Source of the DNA: Piscicola geometra
Lineage: Eukaryota; Annelida; Clitellata; Hirudinida; Piscicolidae
DNA length: 64,000 nucleotides
Direction of reading: 5' to 3'
Assembly: GCA_943735955.1 (NCBI GenBank)
Contig: OX030962.1
Location: 5,608,120-5,672,119 of the forward strand
Shown in pieces: positions 51,155-63,240 of this stretch (position 1 is the stretch's first letter; each line of letters opens with the position of its first letter). A program made the translations under genes and the position numbers. The notes beneath the pieces are model-generated. The model was not told where the DNA came from. It did no database searches and worked only from the letters and a program-made list of their open reading frames with translations.

Positions 51155-54100
51155 ATGTCTAAAAAGTGTATTTGTCAAATTTGCACGTGCGGGTAAGAGT
51201 GTTAATGATTATGAGGACCTTGATAACATCTTTTATAGTAAATCTCTTTTTTTAAATCACTCATCAAACGTTTAACATATTTTACCCATGAAGTGTTCTA
51301 ATTAGTTTTATATTCAGACGTTCACAACATTCATTCACTTCTAAGCTTCATCCACAAACATAAGCACACATCATAAGTGTGAAATCATAAATGCGTAATA
51401 AAAAATACAACTTTGAAATTCTTTCCGCTTTTACCCATACTTAAACTACCACCCCTCTAACACCCATCTACCCCTTCTCTTCCTCCACCCACCCCCTTTC
51501 TTAACAAACCTTCTCCTACCCCTCTAACCCCCCTCCTCTCATCCAACCTCCAACCAACCCACCCCCACAGACGTCATAGGTGTCCCCACCTACCAAACCC
51601 CAAGGTTCTCGATGGTCCATGCGCCTTTTCCGAGTACTCTGAGGTCTACAAGGCCCACGCCCTCGAGCCCAGGGTCGCCTTCAAACCAGAGGTCGAGTCC
51701 AAACTCAGCACTGAACCTCTGGATGACCGCACTGTTAATAAGTTAGGGGTGTGATCGGTATTTGATCGGTGGTGGTGGGTTTTTGAGTTCTGATGGAGTG
51801 TGGTCTCGAGGGGTGGTCTTTGAGTTGGTGTTTTTGAGATTGGTGTTTTTTTCACCCTCTTCTTAACCCAACCCTAATTACCCTAACCACAACCCCCCCC
51901 CCCCCGCAGGACCGACTACATACGACATGCGGTTGAGAAACCCTACAAGAGACCCACCCAGGCATGGCACCCCCCTGAAGGCACCCTGGACACCCTCACA
52001 AACTATGAAAAGGAATACACGCGTGAGTGGGTAGGTCGTGTGGTTTGTGGGTGGTCGTGGTGTTGTGGGTAGGTCGTGTGGTTTGTGGGTGGTCGTGTGG
52101 TTTGTGGGTGGTCGTTCTAGAAATCTGAGTTTAAATGTTTAGGTAAAAATCTGATTCTTAAAAATTATTTCTATTTTTATACATACATTTGTTATATTTA
52201 AAATGTACCTTTAAATTTGTTCAGTTTCAGTTTTTTTTTATTTGTTTTGATAATTCACTCCTTGAAAATCATTTTCAAGCCGATTCAAATCCGAATTTGT
52301 AAACTCCAGTAAAGTTTCTTTACTTTTCGTGAATATCAGAAAAGCCACTGGAGATGCATAGGTCCTACAAGCCAGAGGAGGTGAGGAAGTACACGGCAAG
52401 GTTCGAAGGAGAGCCCACGTACCAGAGTGAGTATGGAAAAACTTTTTTTAGAATTTAAACAAAATTAGGATTAATTAAATAACTTGTCGATCTATTACTT
52501 TAAATTATTTGTTAAAATCAAAATTAGATTAAAAACTTTCTCAAACACTTTTTCTATCAATTACAATCCAATTAATATTAACAACAACAAAAATATATAC
52601 AACATTAATGCACAAACAAAGTATATTCAACAAATTAATAAGTTAAAAACATATTTTAAATATTCAATAAAACTACACCAAATTAACCCTCAAAAGCAAC
52701 CAATCACTCCACAGGCGACTACATCAAATGGTCGGTCGACCCACGGCAAGCGAGCATGGCGCCATCGAACGCCTACCAGCCAAATGACGCTCCCTTCGAG
52801 GGCAACACGAACTACCTGAAAGACTTCGTCAAACACCAGGGACAGCCGCTCACCAAAAGTCTCAAACCACCCTCAGCGCCCGTCAAAACCGACGCCCCGT
52901 TCGATGATTTGACCGATTACAATTCAACGTATGTGAGGCACCCACTGCAGCTGAAGGAGGTGCGAGAGAAGCAGGTGTGGCAGCCGAATGCCGCGCCGCT
53001 GGATGACACTTCCAATTACAAGAGAGACTATGTCGCGAAGGTTTGCTAATCGTTGTTGTTTTGCATGTTTATTTTGGGAACAAACACAGGTTTCAACATT
53101 CACACCCTAAAACCCTCAACACCATTACCAAAACACCACACTACCATCACCACTATTACCACCTACACACCACACCATCATTAACAACCCACCACAACCA
53201 ACACACACCACTCTTCTCCATTAAAACCCCCAACACACAACAACAAACCCTTCCCCCCCAGGAGGCTGCAAGGACAGTGACCTTCAAGCCAGACAACAAG
53301 GCCTACCACTCTGAGGCGGCCTTCGACGAAACCACCACCCACAAGGTCGACTTCTTGCCCTGGAGTGGAGACCTGCGTGCGCCCCAGAGGTTGTATCGAT
53401 GGATTGTACACCAATTTGAATTAATTAAAATAATAAAAACGAAAATGTTTATGGTTATATATAAATAAATAATAAAAATGTTAAAATTCATTACTAAGAA
53501 TATATTTGTTTTACAAATTTAAAATGTGTTTTACATGTTTTTAAAATTTTAAACCTAAAATTATAAATGAACTATCAATCCGAACAACACATCTCTTATA
53601 GGCTATACCCATACGGATCCCAAAACATTTCACGTCCTCACAGAGTGCCTGAAAAGTACCACAAGCCCGAGGGACTGATGAACTTCGACTCAACCACGCA
53701 CAAGGACTACCCGGGCTACATGGCAGAGAAGCCGGCGATCATCGGACCCAGACTCGACTACAAACCATCCGCCGGACCATTCGACGGCACCACCAACTAC
53801 AGCCACGACTTCATTCAGCGACCGTCGGAAAAGACCGAGACCTTCAAGCCGATGTCGACCTACCACCCGATGGAAATTCCCTTCGAGGGCGTTCCAACGT
53901 ACAAAACGGACTACATCGCCAAGAGGGGCGATGTGGCGAAGAGTTGCAAACCCATCGACGGCGGGTACAAAAGTGGCGCCCCGATGGACGATTTGACGAA
54001 CTACAAGATGGATTACATCAAAAGGATGGTCTCCCCCTGCCCTGCCATCAACCTGGAGAGCAACCCGAAGTTTGTGTTTGTAGAGCAGAATGAGGTGGGT

Positions 54101-54160
54101 CACAAGTGGTTCTACGATGTGACCAGTGGGCAGAAAGTCAGGGTGGCCACAAAGGGGTAG
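51155..54160 (+). CDS. SAXO1: Stabilizer of axonemal microtubules 1 (FAM154)
   Basis: Binds and stabilises microtubules of cilia and sperm tails. Seven exons, 51155-51192, 51571-51741, 51910-52022, 52340-52426, 52715-53040, 53262-53389 and 53602-54160, give 473 aa (human 474). The N-terminus has the family cysteine motif KKCICQICTCG followed by RHRCPHLPN. The rest is a series of about 30-residue microtubule-binding modules with the pattern aPfD..TnY..DY, for example NDAPFEGNTNYLKDFV, TDAPFDDLTDYNSTYVRH, NAAPLDDTSNYKRDYVAK, AGPFDGTTNYSHDFIQ, EIPFEGVPTYKTDYIAK and GAPMDDLTNYKMDYIKRM. All splice phases agree. Exon GC content is far above the flanks. Confidence 0.95.
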
Positions 54161-54815
54161 GCCACAACATCCTTGGTGATGTAATACTCTTTCAAGCTTT
54201 TGTTGGAACGAGATCATTTATATACTAATTTTTAGTGAATCGAACTGCCTCAGTTATCAAGGCCACCTATTTATTTAATTTATCGTAAGAGGTCGCACTT
54301 GAAATTATTGAATACTTTGATTCTAAATGATTCAAGAAATCAAAGAAAAAACATTTTCAAAGTTTGAATTTCTATTTTCCTTTCACGAATATTCATATTT
54401 AGTTAAAATAAGAAATTTAAGGCAGTTTTGGAAAGATCAGATAATCATATTTTTAATTATTTTATAATTCACCAAAAATTTTTGAATAATTTATTCTGAT
54501 GCATTTCTAATAATTTGATTTTTAGATTCACAATTATTATAATGAAATTATATCGACAATTGAATACTTTTTTTTAAATAAACTATCGTAGGATTGAATT
54601 GATTTCTTACGGTGCTGAATGCCAAAGCATTAAAAACATTTCTTCAAAGGCTATACACGCGTAAATTCAATTCGAGGCCATATATGATAAGAAAAATACA
54701 AAAATATACACAAATTTAATATTTTATGAATAACAATTCAAATAAAATCAGTTTAACAAGCATTTTCTTTACCCACCACCCACTAAATGTTGCACGCTAA
54801 ACTAAAGTTAATAAA
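54161..54815. other. 3' flank of SAXO1, AT-rich
   Basis: Nothing gene-like seen; AATAAA-type strings occur several times. Confidence 0.5.
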
Positions 54816-54910
54816 CTACCGCCAATCATTCCCAAGCCGTCTGATGCATTCTTGGAGCAATCTCTCGTTATTCATCAATGCTCCTCCAGACAGGGCCGAT
54901 AAATCACGAC
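54816..54910 (-). CDS. Possible terminal exon of an unidentified gene
   Basis: After a TTTATGTAG acceptor the minus strand reads an open, GC-richer stretch containing SALSGGALMNNERLLQ and CIRRLGNDWR, then TAG. Its base composition differs from the surrounding AT-rich DNA. I recognise no family and found no convincing partner exon upstream. Confidence 0.3.
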
Positions 54911-55055
54911 CTACATAAATTCGCTTCCAGAATCATTCATCGAAAGGCAATCTATTCCAGTACCGAGTCCAGAACAATCGTTTGCTTTCCTCTCTCTCTC
55001 TTCCATTCGTATTTAATCTCTTTTGTTTACCTCTTTGCACCTTTTAAACCCAACT

Positions 55056-55290
55056 AATTCACACCCACACACACACCCACACATACACCAACACACACAC
55101 ACGCATACACACACCCACACACACTCACACAACACACTCACACACCAACCCACACCCCCACACACACCAACCCACACACACGCACACACACACCCACACA
55201 CAACACACACACACACCCGCACACACACCAACCCACACACACACCCCCACACACACACCAACCCACACACACACGCACACACGCACATAC
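55056..55290. repeat. CA-rich tract with CCAACC
   Basis: CACACACACCAACCCACACA units; intergenic. Confidence 0.9.
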
Positions 55291-55491
55291 AAGGAAACAC
55301 ACTTTGTCAGTCACTTTAGTCTTTAAAATTCATAAACAGAGGCGCTTTTAAGAATGCTTTCGAGAATGCACCAAGTCGATTTAATCATTTACACGTAAAT
55401 TTAAATTCGGTCTTTTCTTTTGACTTAATTCAGTGTAATTACAGTCAAATAAATTCAAATAAAGAATATATTCAGAACTTTGAGACAAAAA

Positions 55492-55599
55492 TCAATATTT
55501 CCAAAGCAACGCCCAAAGACACATGTCTCCAAAACAGATGCATTTATCTTCTAGATTATCTTGGCAATTTGCAAAAAACTGAGTACATTTTGCGTCCAT
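55492..55599 (-). CDS. Tiny cysteine-rich frame, unsupported
   Basis: A 35-codon frame starting ATG GAC GCA with the pattern C-x6-C-x7-C-x-C-x4-C (ending CICFGDMC). No signal peptide in this frame. Could be an internal exon of a secreted protein or chance. Confidence 0.2.
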   Translation of the reverse strand: MDAKCTQFFANCQDNLEDKCICFGDMCLWALLWKY

Positions 55600-55732
55600 T
55601 TTGTTCTTTAGTTCTCTTTTATGAGCTTTAAATAGTTTTATTCCACCAATTCATGGCTTTTTCTTTAAAATGCTAATACGGTTTAAGAAGGAAGCATCCC
55701 TATTCTAAAAGCTCTTAAGTCTGTATTTACTG

Positions 55733-55803
55733 TGTTTGAATTCACTGTGTTTGAATTCACTGTGTTTGAATTCACTGTGTATGAATTCACTGGGTTTGAA
55801 TTC
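55733..55803. repeat. 15-bp repeat GTTTGAATTCACTGT, five copies
   Basis: Near-perfect head-to-tail copies; intergenic. Confidence 0.95.
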
Positions 55804-56229
55804 ATAATTGTCATCCAAATCTTCACGACCCTTCCACCCTACTCCACCCACCTCCGCATTTACTTTGACGCATCCATCCCTTCCTTCCTTCTATTCATCC
55901 ATCCCAATCCAAAATTCCATAAATCAATACTCATCCTCTTTTCTTTCATTCCATCAATCAATACTCATCGCATTTTCTTTCATTCCATCCTTTCCAGCAT
56001 CCCGACACGAATCTCTTCAGCCACAGCATCTGTAATGGTGTTCCATCTTTCCAACGGTGGTCTCTTGGGCCATGGTGGTGGTGCTGATGATAATGAGAAC
56101 GGCCAAAAAAAGAAATTCTATAAACGTCCCAATAACCTGAGATGACATTCTTTTTTTGTTTTTTTATTTTTTTTGTTTTTTTTGTAGAAAAAGACAAGTG
56201 TTTGAGTTTTTGAGAATCTTGTGGTGCTA

Positions 56230-56705
56230 GCGGTTGTTGTAGTAGTGGCTGTAGTAGTAGTGGTTATTGTAGTAGGGGTTGTTGTAGTAGGGGTTGTTGT
56301 AGTAGTGGTTGTTGTAGTAGGGGTTGTTGTAGTAATGGTTGTTGTAGTAGAGGTTGTTGTAGTAGGGGTTGTTGTAGTAGTGGTTGTTGTAGTAGTGGTT
56401 GTTGCAGAAGTGGTTGTTGTAGTAGTGGTTGTTGTAGTAGGCTTTGTTGTAGTAGTGGTTGTTGTAGTAGGGGTTTTTGTAGTAGTGGTAGTTGTAGTAT
56501 GGGTTGCTGTAGTAGTGGTTGTTGTAGTAGTGGTTGTTGTAGTAGTGGTTGTTGTAGTAGTGGTTGTTGTAGTAGGGGATGTCGTAGTAGTGGTTGTTGT
56601 AGTAGTTGTAGAAGTGTTTTTATTAGTGATAAAGGTTGTTTTATTAATGGTGGAGGTTGTTGTTGTAGCAGTGGTTGTTGTAGTAGAGGTTGTTGTTGTA
56701 GTAGT
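56230..56705. repeat. GTTGTTGTAGTAGTG minisatellite
   Basis: About thirty 15-bp units (GGTTGTTGTAGTAGT) with GGGG, AAGTGG and CTTT variants; intergenic. Confidence 0.93.
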
Positions 56706-57945
56706 TTAAAAATGTGTAGTTTAAACGTACTTATTTTTGCTGTTGTTTTGTGTTTTTGTATTTCTTGCTTTTTGGCCGTAAAACTGCTTTTATGGACGTC
56801 GTTTGGAACGCTTTCGGTGGTCGTTTGGTGGTTTTTAGGCTTTTAACGGAGATTGCGAGGTCCTTCGGTGGCTGTTTGTTAGGTTCGTGGTAGGGTGTCT
56901 TTTTGTAGTCGAGGTCGTATTTTACCTACATTTGTGTATCTTCTCTACGTGTTAGAAAGACTTAATTGCTTAGTTGATTTTCGCTTTTGTGTGAGAATAA
57001 TAATTTTAAGAAGAAAGTATTGATACTTTCATTTGAATAAATGTTTTTTCAGAATTTAATAAGTAATATTTAAATATTTATTCGATTACAATTATTAATA
57101 TTCTATTGGATTTATTTTATATTCAAATTTTTTATATAAAAATCCTCTGATTAAATTTTTCTGCGAGCTTACCAAGGCTTTATGACTTGAAAAGCTGACT
57201 TTTAAAAACAAGTTTGCACTTTTGTAGTGGCATTTCAGAGTTGAATCAGTCGATAACTTTGATATTTTGAAATTACTTTCAAAATGTGTTATCGATTTGA
57301 AAAATACAGCAATTTGTCAAAAAAATATTTTTTTAAATGTAAATATTTAAATAGGGAAGATTTTTTGCAACAAAGAAATTTTGGAAAAACAAAAAAACCA
57401 TTTAAAAAACAAAAAAATGATTTGAATATGAAATATTTGCAAAAAATATACATATCCAAAAATTAAAACTAAAAAGTTTTGGTAGATAAAGAATTTTTGT
57501 TAAAAGAGCTTTGAATCATAAATGATTCAAGCATTTTGATTAATCTTTCAAAGCAACAAGAAATCAAATTAAAACAGCAAACAAATTGTACAGGACCGAC
57601 TCAGTTCAAACAAAAAATGTCTTTTTTAGCTTAATTTTTTGTTTTTATTCAAAATATCCATAATATTTTTAATTCTTTAAAAATTCATTATATTGTTAAT
57701 TCTTTAAACATTCATAATATGATTAACTCTTCAAATATCCGTCATATTATTAATTTTTTTAATATTCACTAAACAATCAATTCCTAAAATACGACCCCAG
57801 AATGACTATCAAGAGCAAGTGACATATCAAAGAGTGGACTGAAGCATCATCGCTGTGTCGATGCTGTCCTCGTCGTCGAATTAAGTGCCCTAATCCGATT
57901 ATGAATATCATACGATCCCTTCGAGAAACATCATCATCATCATAA
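56706..57945. other. Intergenic, AT-rich
   Basis: No gene recognised. A GC-richer patch at 57800-57905 lacks a clear frame. Confidence 0.5.
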
Positions 57946-58110
57946 GTACAATCGTCATAACTACGACCACCATTACCATCATCATAACCACCATCATCAC
58001 TATCATCATCATAACCACCATCATCACTATCATCATCATAACCACCATCATCACTATCATCATCCTAACCACCATCATCACTATCATCATCCTAACCCTC
58101 ATCATTAAAA
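57946..58110. repeat. ACCACCATCATCACTATCATCATC minisatellite
   Basis: About six 27-bp units (CATAACCACCATCATCACTA-TCATCAT). Confidence 0.9.
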
Positions 58111-58169
58111 TTGAAATAAAATCATTCTCTTCATCATCATCATCATCATCATCATCCACTTCACGAAAC

Positions 58170-60084
58170 ATTTTCTCATTTTACTTTTATTCCTCAACGC
58201 CAGTTAAATTCCTTTTTTGAAACAATTATTTAAAAGACTTGTTAGTCAACTTGTTAGTAAAAAAGTTAACATTTAATCGCTATAATCTCAATAAAAAAAC
58301 ATTTACTTTTTATAAAAATAGAAATCCAAAAACGAAACACAAAGAAAACTCTTTCTCCATTCACACGTCAAACCGACTTAGAAATATTATGCAATCAGTT
58401 GCGTAACCCTTATAAGCTCCAATTAGAGTGGAAATTATTTTTTAACAATTTATTTGAATGAATAAAAATATTTTTTGCTTACTTAAACTAATTTAAATAT
58501 TCTTATTATTTATTAAATGTTTTTCTTCATTTTTTGGCGACAAAAGGCAAGTTTTAAACACTTTGAACAATATTATTTTGCCATTGACTATTAAGCCTTT
58601 TAAAAAAAGATTCCATGATATAAGACATATGTCCTTAAAATCTCATAAAAAAATAAAAAGTTGATTATGGAAAGGATGGTGATTTCATGCCTGATTGTAT
58701 TCCGATGTGTATGGCAACTTTGGAATGACAGCCTCTGTATGAAGCATGCATGAAGATGAAAAAGTTTAGGATTTGTGAGGTTAGGAGCATTTGCTGTGCC
58801 ACGTGCAATGTGTTTTTAAATTCAACTGAGCTGTGGAAACTAAACGCGAGTTTCATAAATGTATTGCAATGCTGCAGTTCTTCCAAGAGCTTTTGGTTTA
58901 GAAAATATTCATAAACTTTCATAATCTGAAGCTATTGTGGTGTAAAAGAGCTTTCGAATTTTGAAAGTACTAAACCGAATCAAAACACGATATAGGGGGA
59001 GGCTGCACAAGAAGGAACGATTTTTAAACGTAGCCTCATAGCTCAATTGCATGAGAAATAATCTAAACTTAAATTTATCCAGCCATTATATTGATACCTT
59101 CTCTAGTTGTGTAAACTCAAACATAAGAATAAACAAATAAAAATAACAAGTTTGTTTACTTTAAACATGAACACTGAAAATTCCATCTTGAGCAACTGGG
59201 TTCCCAAAATGAAATTCTTAGTTTCCTAAGATGAAATTATATTGTATTTAATAAAAAATGTGACATAAATTTTGTATTTATCGTCAAACTTGTTTAGTTA
59301 TCTAAAGAAATCCACAAGTTTGTATTTTAATGTGAACTGCCATTTAACCAAATTTAGTTAGCTAAATTAAATTTAGCTTTTAGGTTACTTTTGCAAATTA
59401 AATTTTTTTTGCTATAGACTTTCTAGTTTTTATTTTGACTATGAGGTGCTATAAGCCGATGTAAAAGCTAATGAATACTAACGGTTTTTTGATAATTATA
59501 AAGTAAATTAATTTTCAATCGTTTATATAAAATATATACTCTATATGATCTAAATGAAATAAATACTCTATAAAGTTTTTGTAAAATATATACTCTATAA
59601 AGTTTATGTAAAATATATACTCTATATATTTTACATACCCTATAGACTATAAAGAGTATACAGACTTATCAACTTCTATAGTTTCATTCTAAATTTAATT
59701 TTAGGCAACTATTCGTATTCCATTTTAGGCAAATATGACCATGCTACACATAATATGGTCATAACACACCAATCACTCAATTTTTAAATTTACAATTTTC
59801 TCAACATATAACTATATTGCATCCTCTAATTACGAATAAAAATTGAAATTATCAAAATAAGTTCGTTCCATCTTCGGAACCGGTTCATTTTAAAAAACCT
59901 CCTCCTATATGAATTTTTTCGACATTGTTGACGATAATTCTTTAGTTAAATCAGCTAAAACCATAGTTTTACCAATTCAATACATCAAACAAACGACGAG
60001 ATTCATTATAATTCTTAAAATAAAATTTTATATTATAATTTATTCATTGTATAACTCCATAATTTGTAAAATCACTTAAAATAT
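58170..60084. other. Intergenic, AT-rich
   Basis: Three to four diverged copies of a roughly 30-bp AAAATATATACTCTATA repeat at 59535-59640. An 85-codon minus frame at 58665-58922 has no recognisable motif and is not called. Confidence 0.5.
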
Positions 60085-60155
60085 AAAACAATACAAAGAC
60101 GAGTAAGATTATCGTGGCGTAAACCCGAACGGGTTTCAAGACCACTTGGTTATGG
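60085..60155 (-). mobile_element. SINE 3' part
   Basis: Minus strand reads GTGGTCTTGAAACCCGTTCG, GGTTTACGCCACGATAATC and a degenerate TTGTATTGTTTTATA tail. It lies about 130 bp downstream of the secreted gene 3 stop. Confidence 0.65.
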
Positions 60156-60284
60156 AAAAGCCAATAATTATATTATTAATAATTATTATTTTAAAATTAT
60201 TATTAACCATTAATGAATAAAAATAAATGGATTAATATAGGGATCGATTTGCTTCACATGCTGGTAAAATAGGTTTCCCAAAGA

Positions 60285-61288
60285 TTACTGTCCTTCGCAG
60301 CTTTGACAGCAAAGCTCTCTGTTGTCTGGACTTTCACAGTAACCTTCATATTCAATCACCATATCAGCGCAACCAATTTTCTTGTCGCCATAGATACAGT
60401 CTGGTTCATGGTTGGCAAACATTCGATATGCTTAGATAACTTGAAACTTTAAAGTTCTTTTTAAAAGTATTTTTAGATAAATCAGAGAGCATAAAATTCA
60501 ACCATAAAAGTATTTTCCCAAAGCACCAGATTCCAAATTAAACAACTTGAACTCACTTGGACGGCCTATCTTTCTATTTGCGCACGTTGCACAACATAGA
60601 TCTTTGTCTCTGTAACAATTCAAGTGTTCGTGACTTCTACACCAAACTACCTTGTCTTCGCAGACTCCGTCAGAAACATCTCCATCTCCTTTTGGAGGGG
60701 GTGCGTCTTTATCCTTTCCTCCTGGTTTGACAGAATTGTCTCCATCTTCTTTTGGAGGGGGTGCGTCTTTATCGTGTTCTCCTGGTTTGACAGAATTGTC
60801 TCCATCTTCTTTTGGAGGGGGTGCGTCTTTATCGTGTTCTCCTGGTTTGACAGAATTGTCTCCATCTTCTTTTGGAGGGGGTGCGTCTTTATCGTGTTCT
60901 CCTAGTGTGAAAGCTCTGTTTCCATCTTCTTTTGGAAGGGGTGCGTCTTTATCGTGTTCTCCTAGTGTGAAAGCTCTGTCTCCATCTCCTTTTGGAGGGG
61001 GTGCGTCTTTACCGTTTCCTCCCCCTCCGACAGAATCCTTGCCATCGCCTCCTGGGTAAGGAGGCTCCTCTGGAGTGCAATAGAAAACAAACTAGTTAAT
61101 GGACTTTCATCTTTAAATTAATTCAATCTCTTATAAATATTTTAAAAGTTTGGATTAGATTGAAAATCATAAAAACTATCCAACAAAAAAGCATTAAAGT
61201 ATATGCATTAGGTCGAGAAAGAATTCTAACCTTCGGCTATTGCGAGAGCAAGCACAGTGAGTAAACTCAACAGAATTAAAAACTTCAT
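60285..61288 (-). CDS. Secreted CC-x2-C protein with seven-fold 20-residue spacer, gene 3
   Basis: Three exons on the minus strand, 61288-61231, 61069-60557 and 60400-60285, give 228 aa and the same phases as gene 1. Exon 1 is a clean signal peptide (MKFLILLSLLTVLALAIAEG). Exon 2 first encodes seven tandem 20-residue units of the type GEHDKDAPPPKEDGDNSVKP, acidic and proline-rich, then domain one: C-x6-C-x7-C-x8-CC-x2-C (ending DLCCATC). Exon 3 encodes domain two, beginning NCIYGDKKIGC and ending ELCCQSC; it has exactly the same length (116 nt) as exon 3 of gene 1. Domain fold by comparison PLAC-like. Function unknown. TATA box at 61351-61345. Confidence 0.83.
60661..61020 (-). repeat. 60-bp coding tandem repeat, six full units plus part
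   Basis: Exact 60-bp period inside exon 2 of secreted gene 3. The three central units are identical over all 60 bases, pointing to recent expansion or gene conversion. Confidence 0.97.
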
Positions 61289-61344
61289 CTTGGCTTCGAG
61301 GAGATATTCAGATGAGTGATAAAAACTCTTGATTTTTATTATTC

Positions 61345-61351
61345 TTTTATA
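61345..61351 (-). promoter_or_regulatory. TATA box of secreted gene 3
   Basis: TATAAAA on the minus strand, about 60 bp before the ATG at 61288. Confidence 0.5.
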
Positions 61352-61441
61352 GAAGTTTGAGTTTGAATGCGTGGGTTGAGTAAACAAGGAGGGATGATTT
61401 TTTCGGGGTTGAAATACAAACGAGTGGTGACTTTCAACCAC

Positions 61442-63167
61442 GGAATAATCTTTTTATTGGATGCAAATATTAAATATATTCGTATATTAATTTGTTTTGA
61501 CAAAATCTGGGCAGAAAATCAATCATGGAAATTATTATGAGATGGTAAAAGAAGGTTGGGTAAAAACCACGTAATTGGGAAGGATGAAACATAGTTTAAA
61601 ACGAGAGTATAGAAAATAATTTAAATTTTTTATTGAATAAATATTTTTTAATGTTTGCATGAAATCTTTACATTTCCCCTTTTCTTGCTTTTATCATTTT
61701 CTTTACCATTATTAGAATTTTCTCACAAGCTTTACCAAACAGCATGATTTCAAACTTGAGAAATAATTCCAGTCCATCCATATATATATACATATGCATA
61801 AGGAACATTTTAAAATGATTTGTTTAAATATTAAAATGTATTCCTTTTTGTAAGGGGTTCATGATGAAGTTGATAATAAGGTTTATGATAAAGCATACCT
61901 GACGAGAAAACGTATTCATCAATACAACTTATATTGTTTTTCAATAATTTTCAGCGTAGGAGTCACCAAGTCACATTTATCAAATCCCTACACACAAGAG
62001 CGATTTATCATCAGCGTGTAGTGGACAAGCATTTGTAAAAAAACAATAATATAGAAAAAAAAACTATTTTTTGTTAATTTGTAAATTGATGCAATTTAAT
62101 TAGCTAAGGTTAGCATTGTTTTTTTATTTACCGAGGTTTGTTATCTGAATAATCAAAATACAAAAAAACAAATCCATTGAATTCTTATTTTTCAGTTTCA
62201 ATATTTCAAAGACAAAATTATTTAACAAACGTCTTTGATCAACCATGCATGCATCCTTTACACACAACAACCCCTTGCATCTCAGTATCTGCTATATACG
62301 TCTTAATATCAAGTCCTTGGTATCTACATATAGTCTTAGATTATCGTATCAAGAAGGAATACATTCAAGGCAATTCATATACACACATGCACGGATGCCC
62401 TATCATAAAGAGAGGGTTTGCAGACTATAAATTGGCATGTGAATCGAACTTGTGAGTGTCAAATGTAGATTCTTTCTTTTCTTCGCTACTTATTTCTTAC
62501 ATTCTTTCAAGTTTATTATTTAAAAATTGAGTTTCGAAATTAGTTTTATTAGTTTTTTGGTTTATAAAAAATTATTTTTAAGTTTTTAAAAAAGCGTCTT
62601 AAAAATCACTTTGCAGCCAAAAATTCTAACAAGTTTTCAAAAATTTACCGATTCAAATTAAACCTAAAAATATAACCAAAAATAAATATCTAATAGTTTT
62701 TTGAGGAGAAAAAAACGGAGACAAACAAAAAAAACGCAAAAACATTTTGAAACTGAACGGCAAAAAGTTTGTCACCAATTCTAAAGAACTTTCACAAGGA
62801 GCCAAAGTCCACAAATCAGCGTTGCCACTGCAGCTGCGTCGTGGAGAGTGGCCGCCAGACGTTGGGAAGCTACGCTGAATCTCCATTAGGTTCGTTAAAG
62901 ATGATTAATTAGTAGTTGATTGTATGAATTGATATAAATGCTTAAATAAAATATTTGATAAACTGAATAAATCAATTAGTGCTAACTAAATCAATAACGC
63001 AACAATATAAATTAATTTAAAAACAATTCAATTTAAAATCAATACCTACAAGTTAAAACACAAAAAACACATAAGTCTTATCATAAGTCTTATGGCATGA
63101 AATAAATCAAATCAGCAACTCCATCTTCACCACCACCACCACGTCATAAATGATACAGTGCGCAGGG
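61442..63167. other. Intergenic, AT-rich
   Basis: A GC-richer patch at 62790-62886 is open on the minus strand (starts MEIQRSFPTSGGHSPRR) but matches no family I know. Otherwise nothing seen. Confidence 0.4.
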
Positions 63168-63240
63168 ATGGTGACGATGATGAATGGAGGGACGTTCATA
63201 TTGATTAGTCTGCTGTGCCATGGCAACGTCTGTTCCAGAG
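63168..63240 (+). CDS. Possible first exon with signal peptide
   Basis: ATG at 63168 opens MVTMMNGGTFILISLLCHG, hydrophobic and signal-like, and meets a GTATAG donor at 63241 after 24 codons plus one base. No following exon was identified before the right edge. Confidence 0.3.

Noticed and set aside
58665..58922. 85-codon minus-strand frame
   Set aside because: No recognisable motif, no splice partner, AT-rich composition like the flanks.
60647..60905. Repetitive frames in the two other registers of the 60-bp repeat
   Set aside because: Shadows of the secreted gene 3 frame, which alone has the signal peptide, splice sites and cysteine domains.
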